Both the position numbers and the translations under genes were made by a program. Shown one piece after another: positions 40,291-52,573 of a DNA stretch of 64,000 nt. Numbering within the stretch: the first letter of the stretch is position 1; each line of letters opens with the position of its first letter. The stretch spans positions 787,939,390 to 788,003,389 of the forward strand of contig CM048745.1 in NCBI GenBank assembly GCA_026315105.1. The letters run 5' to 3'. The notes beneath the pieces are model-generated. The model was not told the DNA's origin. It saw only the letters and a list, made by a program, of their open reading frames with translations, and searched no databases. This DNA comes from Locusta migratoria. Lineage: Eukaryota > Arthropoda > Insecta > Orthoptera > Acrididae.

Positions 40291-42689
40291 CTTTAAATAA
40301 ATGCAGGCAGGAACAAAAGAAAAAATGTACAAACGACACATTCACTTTTAACTAAACTGATGTTTATTCCACCCAAATATCCGTCAGTGAATATTTGTTA
40401 CACCTGAGTTCAGAGCAATGCTGAGTTCATTAAGGCTGCCACACCAAATAAAAAATAAAAAAATAAGTAAATTGGAAACTTGACTGAATAGTGTCTACGT
40501 CGCACAATCGTTAAATAAAAATTAAAGTCTAGCAAGAATCCCGAGAAACTCTTAAGTTCCACTGTCACAGCATATAGAAAAAGTCTTCAGGGGTGCTTTG
40601 TGGACTCAAAGTCCCACAGACGTAGAATAAAATCAAAGATCTCGAAGCACCACAGAACAAATATTTCTATGTTCCACACTAGAACACTTCACTGAATTTT
40701 TACAAGTTCTCTAGCGACTCCACAGTCATCCAGATACGTATTGTCTGTCAAACTGACACCAACAAATTGCCCCTAACAAGCGAAAATGGCGCCTTAAGTA
40801 CCCTCACTGGCTTACTCTAAGGTCAAATCAGTATCTTATTTTCACAAAATTACCCCTTTTACATAAAATACGAATGAAATAAATATCTGTGTTGATAGTG
40901 TTTCACGGAAATTTTCTGCTGAAAAAAAAAAAAGGCATCAAACACAATGTACATATCGTAGTTTTTTCGTTATCAAAAAATTAAACTTTTCTACATTTGC
41001 TTTTTCAGTATTTAAACATCGATTATTCACTGTACTATTGATCCTGAGGATTCATTAACTATTTACTTAAGTTTAATTTACAGTACTGCCGGTAATACTG
41101 CAGTTATTATTGTTTATTTATTAAACATCCAGCATTTATACCTGGAAACCATGTTACTGGCCTTTAATTCAAATTTACTAAATTTGCGTAAAAATAACTA
41201 AAAATACATCTTAATAGTACTCACTTAGATCTGTCATTTGATACCTTGTAAGTAGTATATGGTTAAGCCGTTTTCAAAATATGTCGTTTACAAAATTGTT
41301 ATATTATAATAATTTTTGATTTACTATAACTCAAAAACTATTAAAGTGACCGGAGGTGCGTTTATATCAGCGCATCCGTCTTGTCTTTAAAATGAGCCTA
41401 CGGTCTCCTTCGTATCATATATGGATCAACAGTTATTAATTTTTAACCGGTTTATTGCATATTTTTTCATGGCCAAAGAGGGATTCTCCTGCCGAGTGCA
41501 TAACGGCCTGGGTTTTCCAGTCATGTGGCTATACACAAATCGAGCAACCAGACGCTCGTTTGACAGATGAGGGGTGCCGCTATCTATTGACTAACTCCTG
41601 AACTACGACGACTCAGTAGCTGTCAAAACACGAGTCCCGCGCATGTGTGCGATGTACCACAGAAATGCAGACTTCAAGTGTCCCCACGAAACTGTCCCCT
41701 TACAACGCTCATGTGTTCGCTTTTTTAGACAATAATAACCAACTCCAATTGATTGATGCCAGTAATTCATTACAGAAGACAATTATAAAAATGCAGTCCT
41801 CAGGAATAACCATGATTACGTATTCATCAGAAATAATAAATAAAAACAAGACACATAATAAAATTTATAACTCAGCTGTGAAGCTTACGTCACAAAATTA
41901 AAAATATATATAAAAAAAAGAAAGAACTAGCCACTATGGGTTGTACGCCTGCACGGAGGCATATGTGCTCCGTAGCCCAGTAAGTGAAAAAAAAGTTTGG
42001 CAATGAAGTGGTTAGTTTAAGTTACAATTAATCACCTCCAAGCTAGATGAAGGAAAAGTACGACGACAAAATAACGGTAATGAAAGGATGGCAGATACAA
42101 TTATATAAAAATAGACTAAAAATAATCGCAAAAGTCATTTAAATTTTACTAGGAGGTACGATACTGTAATCTAAAGTGAGAAACAAAGTGATGAAATAAC
42201 TTTACTTTGTTTCTTTGAACTATCTTTACTAGATTTTGTGATAACTTGACGCATTTTCGCTTGTACTCGTGAGAAAGAAACCTTAGGTTTGTGAATATAT
42301 TTCTATAATTTTCCGTCTTTTGACAAAGATGTAATACATAGTACTCAGAAACTCCATTCATTTAAGATAGAACTGATTCCTCGTTAGCAATTTACAGTAA
42401 AATCGCCATATTTCGATATTGTTATTCACGTTTTTTAAATCATAAGTCAGCGTACTGTCTGTGCAAACTGACCCTTGGCACAATGAAAGTCTTTCCCATC
42501 ATGGCCATTCATTCCGAGTGTCAGTTTATGCGGGCAGTGTTACTCCCTGCTAATGACATCATTCACTACGGAAACAGATGCCTTTACTCGCCACTTCGAC
42601 GTAGAAGGGGCTTTTCTGCATATACTGTGGATTATAGCAGTGAGCTCTCAAGGGTAGGCAGAAGTGTAAATAACGGGTTTTGATGAGTC
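40291..42689. other. Intergenic, AT-rich
   Basis: No gene or repeat family recognised. One 84-codon frame (41647-41901) without a domain. Confidence 0.5.
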
Positions 42690-42900
42690 TCAGATATGAT
42701 GTAGAGAGACGTACTTTTAGTATGAGGCTCTCCGCATTTTTAAAGCAATGGTCCTTAGTTTTCGAGAAAATAAATGTTCAGTGCGTGCTGTAAGACGCGT
42801 AACGTTAGACACGTTCTGATGATGTCAGCATGGCGTAGCGGTTAAGGTCTACTACGCTGGAGGTATCTCGTTTGGGTCCTCTCCGTATTTTTTAAATCAG
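42690..42900 (+). repeat. Dispersed tRNA-like repeat, family 4, copy 1
   Basis: Shares with 44757-44965 (inverted) the blocks GAGAAAAT (about 42765), GCTGTAAGA.GC.TAACGTTAG, GTAGCGGTTA.GGTCT and CGCTGGAGGTA, ending TTGGGTCCTCTC. The GGCGTAGCGGTTAAGG and TTTGGGTCCTC blocks sit like tRNA A and B boxes, though the B box is poor. Confidence 0.55.
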
Positions 42901-44700
42901 ATGAAAATTGTTTATAAAATATAAAGTTATCACTAAAATAAAGATTTTCATAAAAAATGCTTCAACAGTACATGAGTGGCTTCTAAAGGAATCGTATTTT
43001 ATGCTGTGTGTTTTATCGGTGGCTCTTAAAGAATCTGCCATTTAACTAAAACTTCACTAATCTGACTGCAGACTTTACCAAAGTGACTCAACTTGACTTT
43101 TACACATAAAACAAATATATAATAAAAACAAATTCTAACCCTGCTGTTTTATTCTTTTGTAGGTAATTTTAACTTTGGTAGAAAACAGGCTGACTCATTA
43201 ATGACTGAAACTGTCTGAACAATAAGAATTAAATTTTCTGTGAAAGTTAATGATAGCAATATACGTCTCAATTCACGAATTATTACTGTTGCGGACCACT
43301 TGACAGTTAACGCTAATCTATGGCCTGTCCATGCGCAAGGAAACGGGATGTGTGACACTGCTCCCAAAATTGCTGCCAAAGCTGCAGCTGCTGCAAAGTC
43401 AGAACTAACTACAGAATTCGCAGGTGTGCATTGCGAACCCAGTAACTGCACAAATACAAAATTTCTCCATCTCTGCAGTTTATATAATTTGGATTAGGAT
43501 TAAATGATCAACACGAAGCATTTAGGAGGTTTGATTTTAAAATCGCTTTATACTTTGTTCGTAAGAATGATGGACATGAAACATTAACAATAGTGATTCG
43601 TTTACATTTCTTTATAGAAAGTCATATTTTTTTGCTGTCTTCAACAAAAACTAACTAGTACGTTAAGCAATGTAATCAAAAATTAAAATTGATCCTCGTC
43701 ATGTTTTCTCTCTTCTTCGATTCAGAAACAAACATACTAAACACCTGCAATACAAATTGGATTATTTAGAAAATGAAGATAGAATTTTAACCCTTCACGC
43801 TGAATGTCTCTCAGAGATTGACAATAAGCATCGGAGCACCTAATAATGAAAAAGATAAATCTCCTTACTTGGACTTTTCATAATATCAGATCACTTTCAA
43901 TCGTCGTGAAATTCTCCAAACTTGGTTTTCCTCATCATCCGTAGAAAAGAATTTATCATTATTATTGCACATAAAAATCTGCGTCTGTTCACAGCTCACA
44001 CTGCAATTTTGAAACTTAACTCCATGACTGCTTACACAACACTATGCCACTGCTCACTCGTCAACGAATCCTATCAGCTCAAACGCGATGCAACACACAC
44101 CAAAGAGTGTCCTCGCGGAACCTAATGTATCATTTGCAGACATTCAACGCGGCAGACGTCAGATGTGAGTAACTTCACCTACGTTTCACAGAATAGTCCG
44201 GCATTTTCCATTATATTTTACGTAATATAAACAAACAATTTATATTGTGTGAAATTAGCAAGAAATGTTTAATTTTGCCCTAGTAATTTTATCTTCATGT
44301 TATTATTACAGAATCATACTAGCTATCGCCTGTATCGCTTGCTAAGCCACGACAGAAATCCGGATGATATTTGTCGTAATATCAACCGAAATAAAATGTT
44401 TTACAACATCAAGCACATTTCACAAAAGCTACTGTCTTGTAGGCATGTGGAATGTTTAAGAGCTATACCAGAAAAAGTTCATTTACATTAACAAAGAATT
44501 GTCTTTCAACCGTTAACATTGATATGAACCTTGTGTATTTGATCATCTTCAAAAAACCATGCTCCCCGAATTGATGCAAAATTAATGAGTGTGGTTTTAC
44601 GACGAATATCATTCGGAATTGTGTTGTGAAACCGCAAGCGATGCAGGATAAAGCAAGAGATTACTACGGCAAAGATAAATATTTCTTACTAATTTCACAC
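42901..44700. other. Intergenic, AT-rich
   Basis: Open frames at 43149-43497 on both strands are mutual shadows, with an Ala/Lys-rich patch and no domain. Confidence 0.45.
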
Positions 44701-44717
44701 AAGAAAAGAAAGAAAAG

Positions 44718-44749
<32 letters not shown>

Positions 44750-44757
44750 GAAAAAAC
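44701..44757. repeat. Purine (AAAGAAAAG)n tract
   Basis: Simple A/G repeat directly at the 3' side of the minus-strand family-4 repeat, so it may be its expanded tail. Confidence 0.85.
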
Positions 44758-44965
44758 ACAGAGAGGACCCTAACGCGGTACCTCCAGCGTGCTAGTTGGA
44801 GACCCTAACCGCTGCTCACGCTCACTTGCTTGAAGCCTGACTAACGTTAGCTTCTTACAGCGTGCATTGAACTTCAAGATCAATTTTCTCGAAAACCAAG
44901 GCCCGTTGCTACAACAGCGGTTAACTTCATACTCAGGGTATGTCCCTCTACAACATATCCGGCAC
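44757..44965 (-). repeat. Dispersed tRNA-like repeat, family 4, copy 2
   Basis: Inverted homologue of 42690-42900. The tail side ends in the purine tract. Confidence 0.55.
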
Positions 44966-45473
44966 CCATCAAAATCCGTCTTGATGGTCGCCTTGTCTGT
45001 ACTAAAGTGTAGGCAAGCCGTAACGCTACACGTCACAACCCCGTGTTAAGTCGGAGTAAGCTGTCAAATCTGCGTTTAGTAACTGAATAAAAGAACCGAT
45101 CGAAAGTCGCAAGCAGAAGTGATATTGAGAACACAGGATGATCTTCGGCAAGATGGCGAACCCGCCAAACGCCGTCACGGATTCTGTACAAAGACATCTT
45201 TGAGCTCTGTTTAGGGGCGCTACTGCCGTTCCAAGTGCCAGGTGGAAACATTTACGTATCAGATTATGATATTAGTATGTAAATAAGGATTAAACATTCT
45301 GAGGATTGCTTTAGCACGGTATTCATTATGTTGAATCACATAACATAGCAAGAAATAAAAGTATTTTATTAGGTTACTTTCCATGGTTTGCGCTCCATGA
45401 CTGTGATATGTTTCCAATACTCTGAGATTTTCAGCTATCGGTCGATTTTTTATTTTTTTATTCTTTATTAGCA
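44966..45473. other. Intergenic, nothing recognised
   Basis: No supported gene or repeat. Confidence 0.45.
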
Positions 45474-45668
45474 AATCATGATTTCGCCCAGTAACTGGCC
45501 ATTATCAGTGCATGTGTTTAACTGAAGACATTATTATATGGATCACTCACACCACGCCAAGTATGACAAATGGACATTTTTGCCGTTTCAAAACTTCACA
45601 AAGTTTTGAAACGGCAAAAATGTCCAGTTGCCATACTTGTTGGCCATACTGGCCGAAATCATGACTCT
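45474..45668. mobile_element. Foldback element with hammerhead-like arms
   Basis: The outer arm near 45477-45500 is inverted at about 45640-45664 (ATCATGATTTCG / CGAAATCATGA). An inner perfect hairpin of about 37 bp arms centres on 45597 (TTTTGCCGTTTCAAAACTT, loop CACA). Minus-strand left arm: CTGATAA, then stem II GGCCAGT/ACTGGGC, then GAAATCATGA (palindrome TCATGA). The core has G8 changed to A. Confidence 0.6.
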
Positions 45669-45831
45669 CAAATAAGGAATTTTTTTTTTTTTTTTTTAAA
45701 AAAAAAGGTCGTCTGATAGTTGCAAACCTCAGAGTATTGGAATATCATTTTTATTTAAATACGGTGAAGTTAAAAAGTCAAAGAGCGAACAGCTTTTCCA
45801 AAGAGCAATTTTTGTTCCATATTTCCATATA

Positions 45832-48800
45832 CCACCCCCATGAACCACAGACATTGCCGAGGTGGGGTGGCTTGCGTGCCTCAGCGATGCAGATAGCCGT
45901 ACCGTAGGTGCAACCACAGCGGAGGGGTATCTGTGGAGAGGCCAGACAAACGTGTGGTTCCTGAAGAGGGGCAGCAGCCTTTTCAGTAGTTACAGGGGCA
46001 ACAGTCTGGATGATTGACTGAGCTGGCCTTGTAACAACAGCTAATGTGGCTTTGCCACACAGTTACTGCGAACGGCTGAAAGCAAGGGGAAACTACAGCC
46101 GTTACATTTCCCGAGGACATGCAGCTCTACTGTATGAAAATATGATGATGGAATCCTCTTGGGTAAAATATTCCGGAGGTAAAATAGTCCCCCATTCGGA
46201 TCTCCGGGCGGGGACTACTCAGGAGGATGTTGTCATCAAGAAAGATAATACTGGCATTCTACGGATCGGAGCGTGGAATGTTAGATCCCTTAATCGGGTA
46301 GGAAAATTAGAAAATTTAAAAAGGGAAATGGATAGGTTGAGGTTAGATATAGTGGGGATTAGTGAAGTTCGGTGGCAGGATGAACAGGATTTCTGGTCAG
46401 GTGAGTACAGGATTATAAATACAAAATCAGTTGGGGGTATCACAGGAGTAGGACTGATAATGAATAAGAAAATAGGAATGCGGGTAAACTACTACGAGCA
46501 GCACAGTGATCGCGTTATCATTGTCAAGATAGATACGAAGCCAACACCGACAACAGTAGTACAGGTTTATATGCCAACTAGCTCTGCCGATGATGAGGAA
46601 ATCGAAGAAATATATGAGGAGCTAAAGGAAATTATTCAGACAGTTAAGGGAGAGGAAAACTTAATTGTGATGGGAGACTGGAATTCGGTAGTAGGAAAAG
46701 GAAGAGAAGGAAAAATAGTAGGTGAATATGGACTGGGCAGAAGGAATGAAAGAGGAAGTCGCCTGGTAGAATTTTGCACGGAACATGATTTAATCATAAC
46801 AAACACATGGTTTAAGAATCACAAAAGAAGGTTGTATACATGGAAGAGACCAGGAGACACCTGAAGGTATCAGATAGATTTTATAATGGTAAAACATAGA
46901 TTCCGGAACCAGGTGATAAACTGTAAAACATACCCAGGGGCAGATATAGACTCTGACCATAACTTGTTAGTCATGAACTGTAGGCTGAAACTGAAAAAAC
47001 TGCAGAAAGGTAGGAAAATAAGGAGATGGGACTTAGATAAATTGAAGGAACCTGAAGTTCTGGAGAAATTCGGAGGGAGATTTAGGCAACAATTGACATA
47101 AACAGGGGGAAATAAAACAGTAGCAGAGGAATGGGTAGCATTGAGAGATGAAATAGTGAAGGCAGCAGAGGACAAAATAGGTAGAAAGGCAAGACCTACA
47201 AAAAATCCTTGGATATCACAGGAAATACTAAATTTAATTGATGAAAGGAGAAAATATAAAAATGCAGTAAACGAAACGGGCAAAATGGAGTACAGACGAC
47301 TAAGAAATGAGATTGACAGGAAGTGCAAAATGGCTAAGCAGAAGTGGCTAGAAGCCAAATGCAGCTCTGTAGAAGAATGTATAAGAAGGGGAAAAGTAGA
47401 TACCGCCTACAGGAAAATAAAAGAGACATTTGGGGATAAGAAAAACAGCTCTATGAATATCAAGGACTCTGATGGAAAACCAGTTCTCAGCAAAGAAGGA
47501 AAAGCTGAAAGGTGGAAAGAGTACATAGAGCAGCTCTACAAAGGAAATGAACTTGGAGATGATGTTGTAGGAAGGGAAGAGGAAGTAGATCAAGATGAAA
47601 TAGGAGATATTATACTGAGAGATGAATTTGACATAGCCCTGAAAGACCTAGGTCGGAACAAGGCCCCAGGAGTAGATGACATACCCTCAGAGCTACTAAA
47701 GGCTCTGGGAGAGCCAGCCATGATAAGACTATTTGAACTGGTGTGTAGGATGCATGAGAGAGGTGAAATACCCTCAGACTTTAAGAAAAATGTAATAATC
47801 CCCATTCCAAAGAAATCAGGCGCAGACAGGTGTGAAAACTACATAACCATAAGTTTGATAAGTCATGGTTGCAAAATTTTAACACGAATTATCTACAGGA
47901 GAATGGAAAAGCTGGTAGAAGCTGACCTCGGGGAAGATCAGTTTGGATTCAGGAGGAACGTAGGAACCCGGGAGGCAATACTCACTTTACGTCTTATCTT
48001 AGAAGATAGGTTAAGGAAAGGCAAACCTACATTTTTAGCTTTTGTAGATTTGGAGAAAGCATTTGACAATGTTGACTGGAATACACTCTTTCAAATTCTG
48101 AAATCAGCAGGGGTAAAATACAGGGAAAGGAGAGTTATTTACAACTTGTACAAAAGCCAGATCACAGTTATTAGACTCGAAGGGAATGAAAGGGAAGCAT
48201 CAGTTGGGAAGGGAGTAAGACAGGGTTGTAGCCTTTCTCCGATGCTATTTAATTTGTACATGGAACAGGCGGTGAAGGAAAGCAAGGAAAAATTTGGAAT
48301 AGGGATTAAAGTTCAGGGGGAAGAAATAAAAACATTGCGTTTTGCTGATGACATTGTAATTCTGTCAGAGACAGCAAAGGACCTGGAAGAGCAGTTGAAT
48401 GGAATGGACAGTGTGTTGAAGAGGGCGTATAAAATGAACATTAACAAGAGCAAAACAAAAATAACGGAATGCGGTCTTAGAAAATCAGGTGATGCTGAAG
48501 GAATTAGATTAGGTAACGAAACAATGAAGGTGGTAGATGAGTTTTGTTACTTGGGTAGTAAAATAACATGCGATGGTCGCAGTACAGAGGATATAAAATG
48601 CAGAATGGCAATGGGAAGAAAAGCATTTTTGAAAAAGAGAAATTTGCTAACATCGAATATTAATTTAAGTGTAAGGAAGTCTTTTCTGAAGGCATTTGTG
48701 TGGAGTGTTGCCTTGTACGGGAGTGAAACATGGACGATAAGCAGTGCGGACAGGAAGAGGATAGAGGCTTTTGAAATGTGGTGCTACAGAAGAATGCTGA

Positions 48801-49124
48801 AGATTAGGTGGGTAGATCGCATAACTAATGAAGAGGTACTTAACAGAATTGGTGAGAAAAGGAATTTTTGGCACACCCTGTCAAAAAGAAGGGATCGCTT
48901 GGTAGGACACATTCTTAGACATCGAGGAATCGTAAATTTAGCATTGGAAGGAAGTGTGTGGGGTAAAAATCGCAGAGGGAGACCAAGAGACGCATATAGT
49001 AAGCAGATTCAAGTGGATGTGGGTTGTCGTTCTTATGAGGAGATGAAAAGGCTTGCTCAGGATAGAGTAGGGTGGAGAGCTGCATCAAACCAGTCTCCGA
49101 ACTGAAGACCATAACAACAACAAC
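45832..49124 (+). mobile_element. RTE-clade LINE, full length, dead (RTE-B)
   Basis: Perfect 11-bp TSD, ATTTCCATATA (45821-45831 and 49125-49135). Starts CCACCCCCATGAACC as RTE-A does and ends with a short AACAAC tail. Full length with no indels of note. Killed by two point nonsense mutations. Confidence 0.95.
46046..49105 (+). pseudogene. RTE endonuclease-reverse transcriptase, two nonsense codons
   Basis: Same frame throughout, as in RTE-A. TGA at 46862-46864 replaces the Gly codon after PGDT in the endonuclease domain. TAA at 47099-47101 replaces a Glu codon in the linker. The remaining frame (47102-49105) keeps the whole RT: NKAPGVDDIPSELL, EKAFDNVDW, GVRQGCSLSP, FADD near 48340-48351, and the C-terminal RMLKIRW block. 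Another change is Arg to Ile in ENYITISL. Amino-acid differences from RTE-A and RTE-C suggest a slightly different subfamily. No functional product expected. Confidence 0.92.
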
Positions 49125-49135
49125 ATTTCCATATA

Positions 49136-49827
49136 GTCTTCAATTTAATAAATATCTTGTTCAGATCGTTGCCAGACGTCACAGGATGACCTCGCTGGGG
49201 TAATGTGAAGATTTCTTTAAGATTCCATCGAAATTTCTCCAGCTGTCTTGGTGTCCATACGTAACATTCATATATGCACATCAATTTTTATACTTATTGC
49301 AGCGACCTGCACAGGTTGGAATTTACAATTTACATGTTGGAATAATACTAATCGGATTAAGCAAATATTGCTATCAAAATTGTTCAACTTGAAGAGGCAT
49401 CCCCATTGACATAAAACTTGGTACCCCTGTACCTACTCAACTCGCCTTTCGTCTAATTAAAGCAAATGTTCGAAATGTCCGTTGTTTCTAATTCACACTG
49501 CAACTCTGTGTCTGAAAGACGATCCGACATTTATAAGTGTCTCTGCGCAAATGTTTGCACATTCATTGGTAACTAACTGCAGCATATTTTTGGGGTTGTT
49601 GGTATATTCGTGTAAATCCTCTCTTTTAGCCATCTCTGCGGGAAAAAGTTAAATAGGGTGAACATGCAGGCAACTTTTTAGGACTTCCTTGTCCAATTAG
49701 TGAATCTCGTTGTAGCTGGGTAACACAAAAGTAATCTAACAACGCATTGCAGGAGGGTAGACGATATCACATCAAAGTATTATCAATATTATCGAAAACT
49801 GAATTTGAAAAAGAAAAATGATAATTT
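49136..49827. other. Intergenic, nothing recognised
   Basis: No supported gene. Confidence 0.45.
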
Positions 49828-50117
49828 CTGGCAGATTAAAATCGTGTGTTGGAATCGGGACTCGAACATGGGACCTTTACCTTTCGCGGGCAAGGACTCT
49901 GCCACTGAACTATCCCGACAAAGCTCACGGTCTGTCCCCACAACCTAAATTCTTCCAGTATCGGGCATCCTTGCAAGTTTCGCAGGAGAACGTCTGTGAA
50001 GTTTGAAAATTAGGAGGCGAGGTACTGGCAGAGGGAAAGTTGTGAGGACGGACCGTGAGTTTCGTCGGGATAGTGGTCGAGCGCTTGCACGCGAAAGGCA
50101 AAAGCCCCAGGAGTGAT
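49828..50117. mobile_element. Foldback with two inverted tRNA-like modules
   Basis: The left module (49849-49922, minus: GTCGGGATAGTTCAGTGGCA.. with a GTTCGAGTCCC B box) and right module (50069-50115, plus: GTCGGGATAGTGGTCGAGC) are inverted around a core shared with 7131-7460 (TTCGCAGGAGA, GAGGCGAGGTACTGGCAG). The right end is truncated before its B box. TSD not found. Confidence 0.65.
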
Positions 50118-50369
50118 AGTTTTATTCTAGAGAAAAATAATAGTTCTTTGGTAAATATGTTCTATTTACCATGATTAAACAAAATGCACACCATGCTGAT
50201 ACAACCGTCAGCGTTTTTAATAAATATCTAGATCGTAATATCACAGAGTAACGTATATTTAAAAGTTAACGTCGGGCACTTCGAACGATAGTAGCGCACT
50301 ATCATCACGGAAAGCAAAAGACACATTCCAAGTGTTACCACTGTATTTAGAGAATCAGATGATTCCTCA
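50118..50369. other. Intergenic, nothing recognised
   Basis: AT-rich, no gene. Confidence 0.4.
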
Positions 50370-50700
50370 AACTAGGTAGCTATCAAGAGTGGGGTCTCTT
50401 ATGGTTTGGTCTTGGTGCCTTTGCTGTTCTTGATATTAATTAAGATTTTCCATTTTGTATTCTCGGCGGTGCAAAGCTAGTTATTTTTTGCTGATGATAG
50501 AAGTAAAGTAGTCACACCCGAAAAATAGGAATTTACTGCTGAAATTGTAAATAATGTCTTTCAGAAAATTATTTCGTGGATCTTCGCAAATTGACTGTTA
50601 TTAAACTTTTATAAAACACAGTATACACATTTTAGTACGATAAATGGAATGACACCGTTATAAATATAGTCAGGGAGCAGACCCCTGTAGTTAAGATAAA
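50370..50700 (+). pseudogene. LINE RT fragment
   Basis: Reads GVSYGLVLVPLLFLILIKIF (GVPQGSVLGPLLFLIYINDL-like), then LFFADD (catalytic box, near 50485-50505), VNNVFQKIISWIFANxLLLN and KTQYTHFS (near 50610-50635). Order and spacing fit a jockey/CR1-type RT. Short and 5'-truncated. Confidence 0.6.
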
Positions 50701-50730
50701 ATATTGCCGCGAGACACCACGTAAATCGAC

Positions 50731-50803
50731 TGCCGGCGTGGCGCAGTGGATAGCGTCACCGACTGCGGTGCTAAACGACCCCTGTTCAATCTCGTCCACC
50801 GGT
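50731..50803 (+). repeat. tRNA-like SINE head
   Basis: TGGCGCAGTGGATAGCG (A-box-like) and GTTCAATCTCG (B-box-like) at tRNA spacing. No convincing cloverleaf, so not called as a tRNA gene. Confidence 0.45.
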
Positions 50804-51436
50804 AAAAAATTATTTCTTTGTAATTAACAATTCCAGAATGTTCTAAATCTTTCTTATGTTCACTTTTAAATTCTACTTGTTTCTTATGTTAACTATTCTT
50901 CTAATTTCTGGTTCGCAAGGATGGGGCCCCTCCACGCCTACACCAACGTGTTGACCATCACAAAAGTTCTACTGTCACCTCCGTAATTTGGTTAGTTTGC
51001 TAAGGTGGATCACGAAATGAGGCAACCGCGATGTTATCCGTACGTGTGGGCCCGATCACCCGTTAATACGATGCATCTGGAGATAGAATTGGTCGAAAGG
51101 TATATGAAGGGTAAAGGTACGTAAGGGCAGAGGAAAAAAAGTGCCAAGGCAAGAGCCAAGGAGAAAGAACCTCTGCGACAGTGGGGTAGGTTTTAAGGGC
51201 AGTATCGGTATCCTACCTGCGACAGATCATGCAAGGTTTGGTAATGTTAGTAAGGGGTATATCTCAGTACCGTTAACTTTTCTAGGTTTGTCATAAAGAA
51301 TCAGTCCGGTTGATGCGAGGTTCTGCTGCAGCTGAGCTCCTGTGAAGTCTCCTGAGTCGGCTGCGGCAGAATACCTGTGAACATAGCCAAGTTTGTCATG
51401 GTAGTTAGACAGCTCGGTCATAGAACTGGCTAAGTG
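50804..51436. other. Unrecognised; possible retroelement internal region
   Basis: Lies directly upstream of the LTR candidate. The minus frame 51421-51227 (64 codons) is unrecognised. Confidence 0.35.
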
Positions 51437-51704
51437 TGTCGGACTGTATAGGTTTGTTTGTGTTTAGTGCGCTGAATATGGTTTCCGTGCCTTTCCTGTT
51501 GGTCGGCTGTGAGCTCAGCTGGCATTGCCAGTTAGTTTGCTGTTCTGCAGGGATTCCTTTCTATCTGTGTATAAATAGCAGAGCACTCTGCCCGAGAGGC
51601 AGTTAATGCAGCGTGTATGTTAAGTTCGTAATAAACCTGCTTCCAGTATAAGTGCTGTGTTCAGTTGCCTTCAAAGTCAAGCCTGCTTCCATTTCAACGC
51701 GACA
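51437..51704 (+). mobile_element. Candidate LTR
   Basis: TGTCG...CGACA termini, TATAAATA at about 51570-51577 and AATAAA at about 51631-51636, in the order expected for U3-R-U5; 268 bp. Neither a TSD nor a partner LTR is seen in the window. Confidence 0.45.
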
Positions 51705-51943
51705 ATATTGAAAAATTTCCGACATAAAAACCTTCGCTGTCGCCGCAACGGAGTTTGTACACCCCAGATATTTTTAAATATATCTTAATTTGCTTCCATT
51801 TTGTGGCGCAATTTTGCTTGCAATTGATTTGTTGTATTAAAGGCTACCTTGATGTTAAAGTTTTGGAAGGTTTTCTCGACCTTACCGGAAAAATGTTGAA
51901 ACGTTTGTAGATCTTATGGGTCTTAACTACGCGGTCATCAGTC

Positions 51944-52144
51944 TAATAATGTTCAAATGTTTGTAGAACTTATGGGACTTAACTACGGGTTCATCAGTAC
52001 CTAAGCTTACAAACTACTTATGAACTAGCTAAGACTAAGGACGGCACAAACATCCATGCCCGAGGGGGGATTCGAACCCCCGACCGTAGCAGCCGTGCAG
52101 ACCGTGACTGGAGCGCCTCAGTCCCCTCGGCCACCGCGGCCGGC
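51944..52144 (-). mobile_element. SINE family 1, nested
   Basis: TSD GGTCATCAGTC (51933-51943 and 52145-52155). Full length with intact A and B boxes. Confidence 0.92.
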
Positions 52145-52183
52145 GGTCATCAGTCCCTAAACTTATAAACTACTTATTAACTA

Positions 52184-52573
52184 ATTTTTATTGAGATGTG
52201 GTTCAACAGCCGTAAGATATTTGAGGAAATGCATACTGTAAACCATCAGCTGTTTATTATTTGTCAAATTTCTACCGTTTTCGGTTATAAACCATCTTCA
52301 CGGAAGAGAACTAGACAGACTATTGGTAATAAACCTTAGTTCATATTCACACATCCTGGCATTGCTTTTATGTTTTTAATCAAGACTTGATGCCTAGTGA
52401 CATATTATCTATTTTTATTGTGACATGCATGCCAGAATGCATAAGGAGGCATATAATGCACCTGTTTAATCAGTCTGTCTAGTTCTCTTCCGTGAAGATG
52501 GTTTATACCCGAAACCGGTAGAAGTTTGACAAATAATACGCAGCTGATAGTTTACAGTATGCATTTCCTCAAA
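52184..52573 (+). mobile_element. Foldback retroposon with paired hammerhead-like motifs
   Basis: TSD TACTTATTAACTA (52171-52183 and 52574-52586). A non-inverted lead (52184-52218) contains AGATGTGG..CAACAGC as in 2296-2531. The arms from about 52219 to 52325 and 52467 to 52573 are inverted copies (TTTGAGGAAATGCATACTGT outermost). The middle of about 140 bp is unique. No ORF. Confidence 0.75.
52487..52524 (+). ncRNA. Hammerhead-like motif, right arm
   Basis: CTTC/GAAG stem I (52487-52490, 52521-52524), TGAAGA core piece, GGTTTATACC stem II, GAAA (52511-52514), ACCGGT palindrome and A. The left arm (minus, about 52268-52303) carries the mirror copy with GGTTTATAACC stem II and AACGGT. Confidence 0.45.

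Noticed and set aside
43149..43497. Overlapping 100-codon and 85-codon frames on opposite strands
   Set aside because: No family recognised, no splice or promoter support. An Ala-rich patch alone is weak evidence.
51437..51704. Complete LTR retrotransposon
   Set aside because: Only one LTR-like block with no gag-pol frame, primer site or second LTR, so it is listed only as a candidate LTR.
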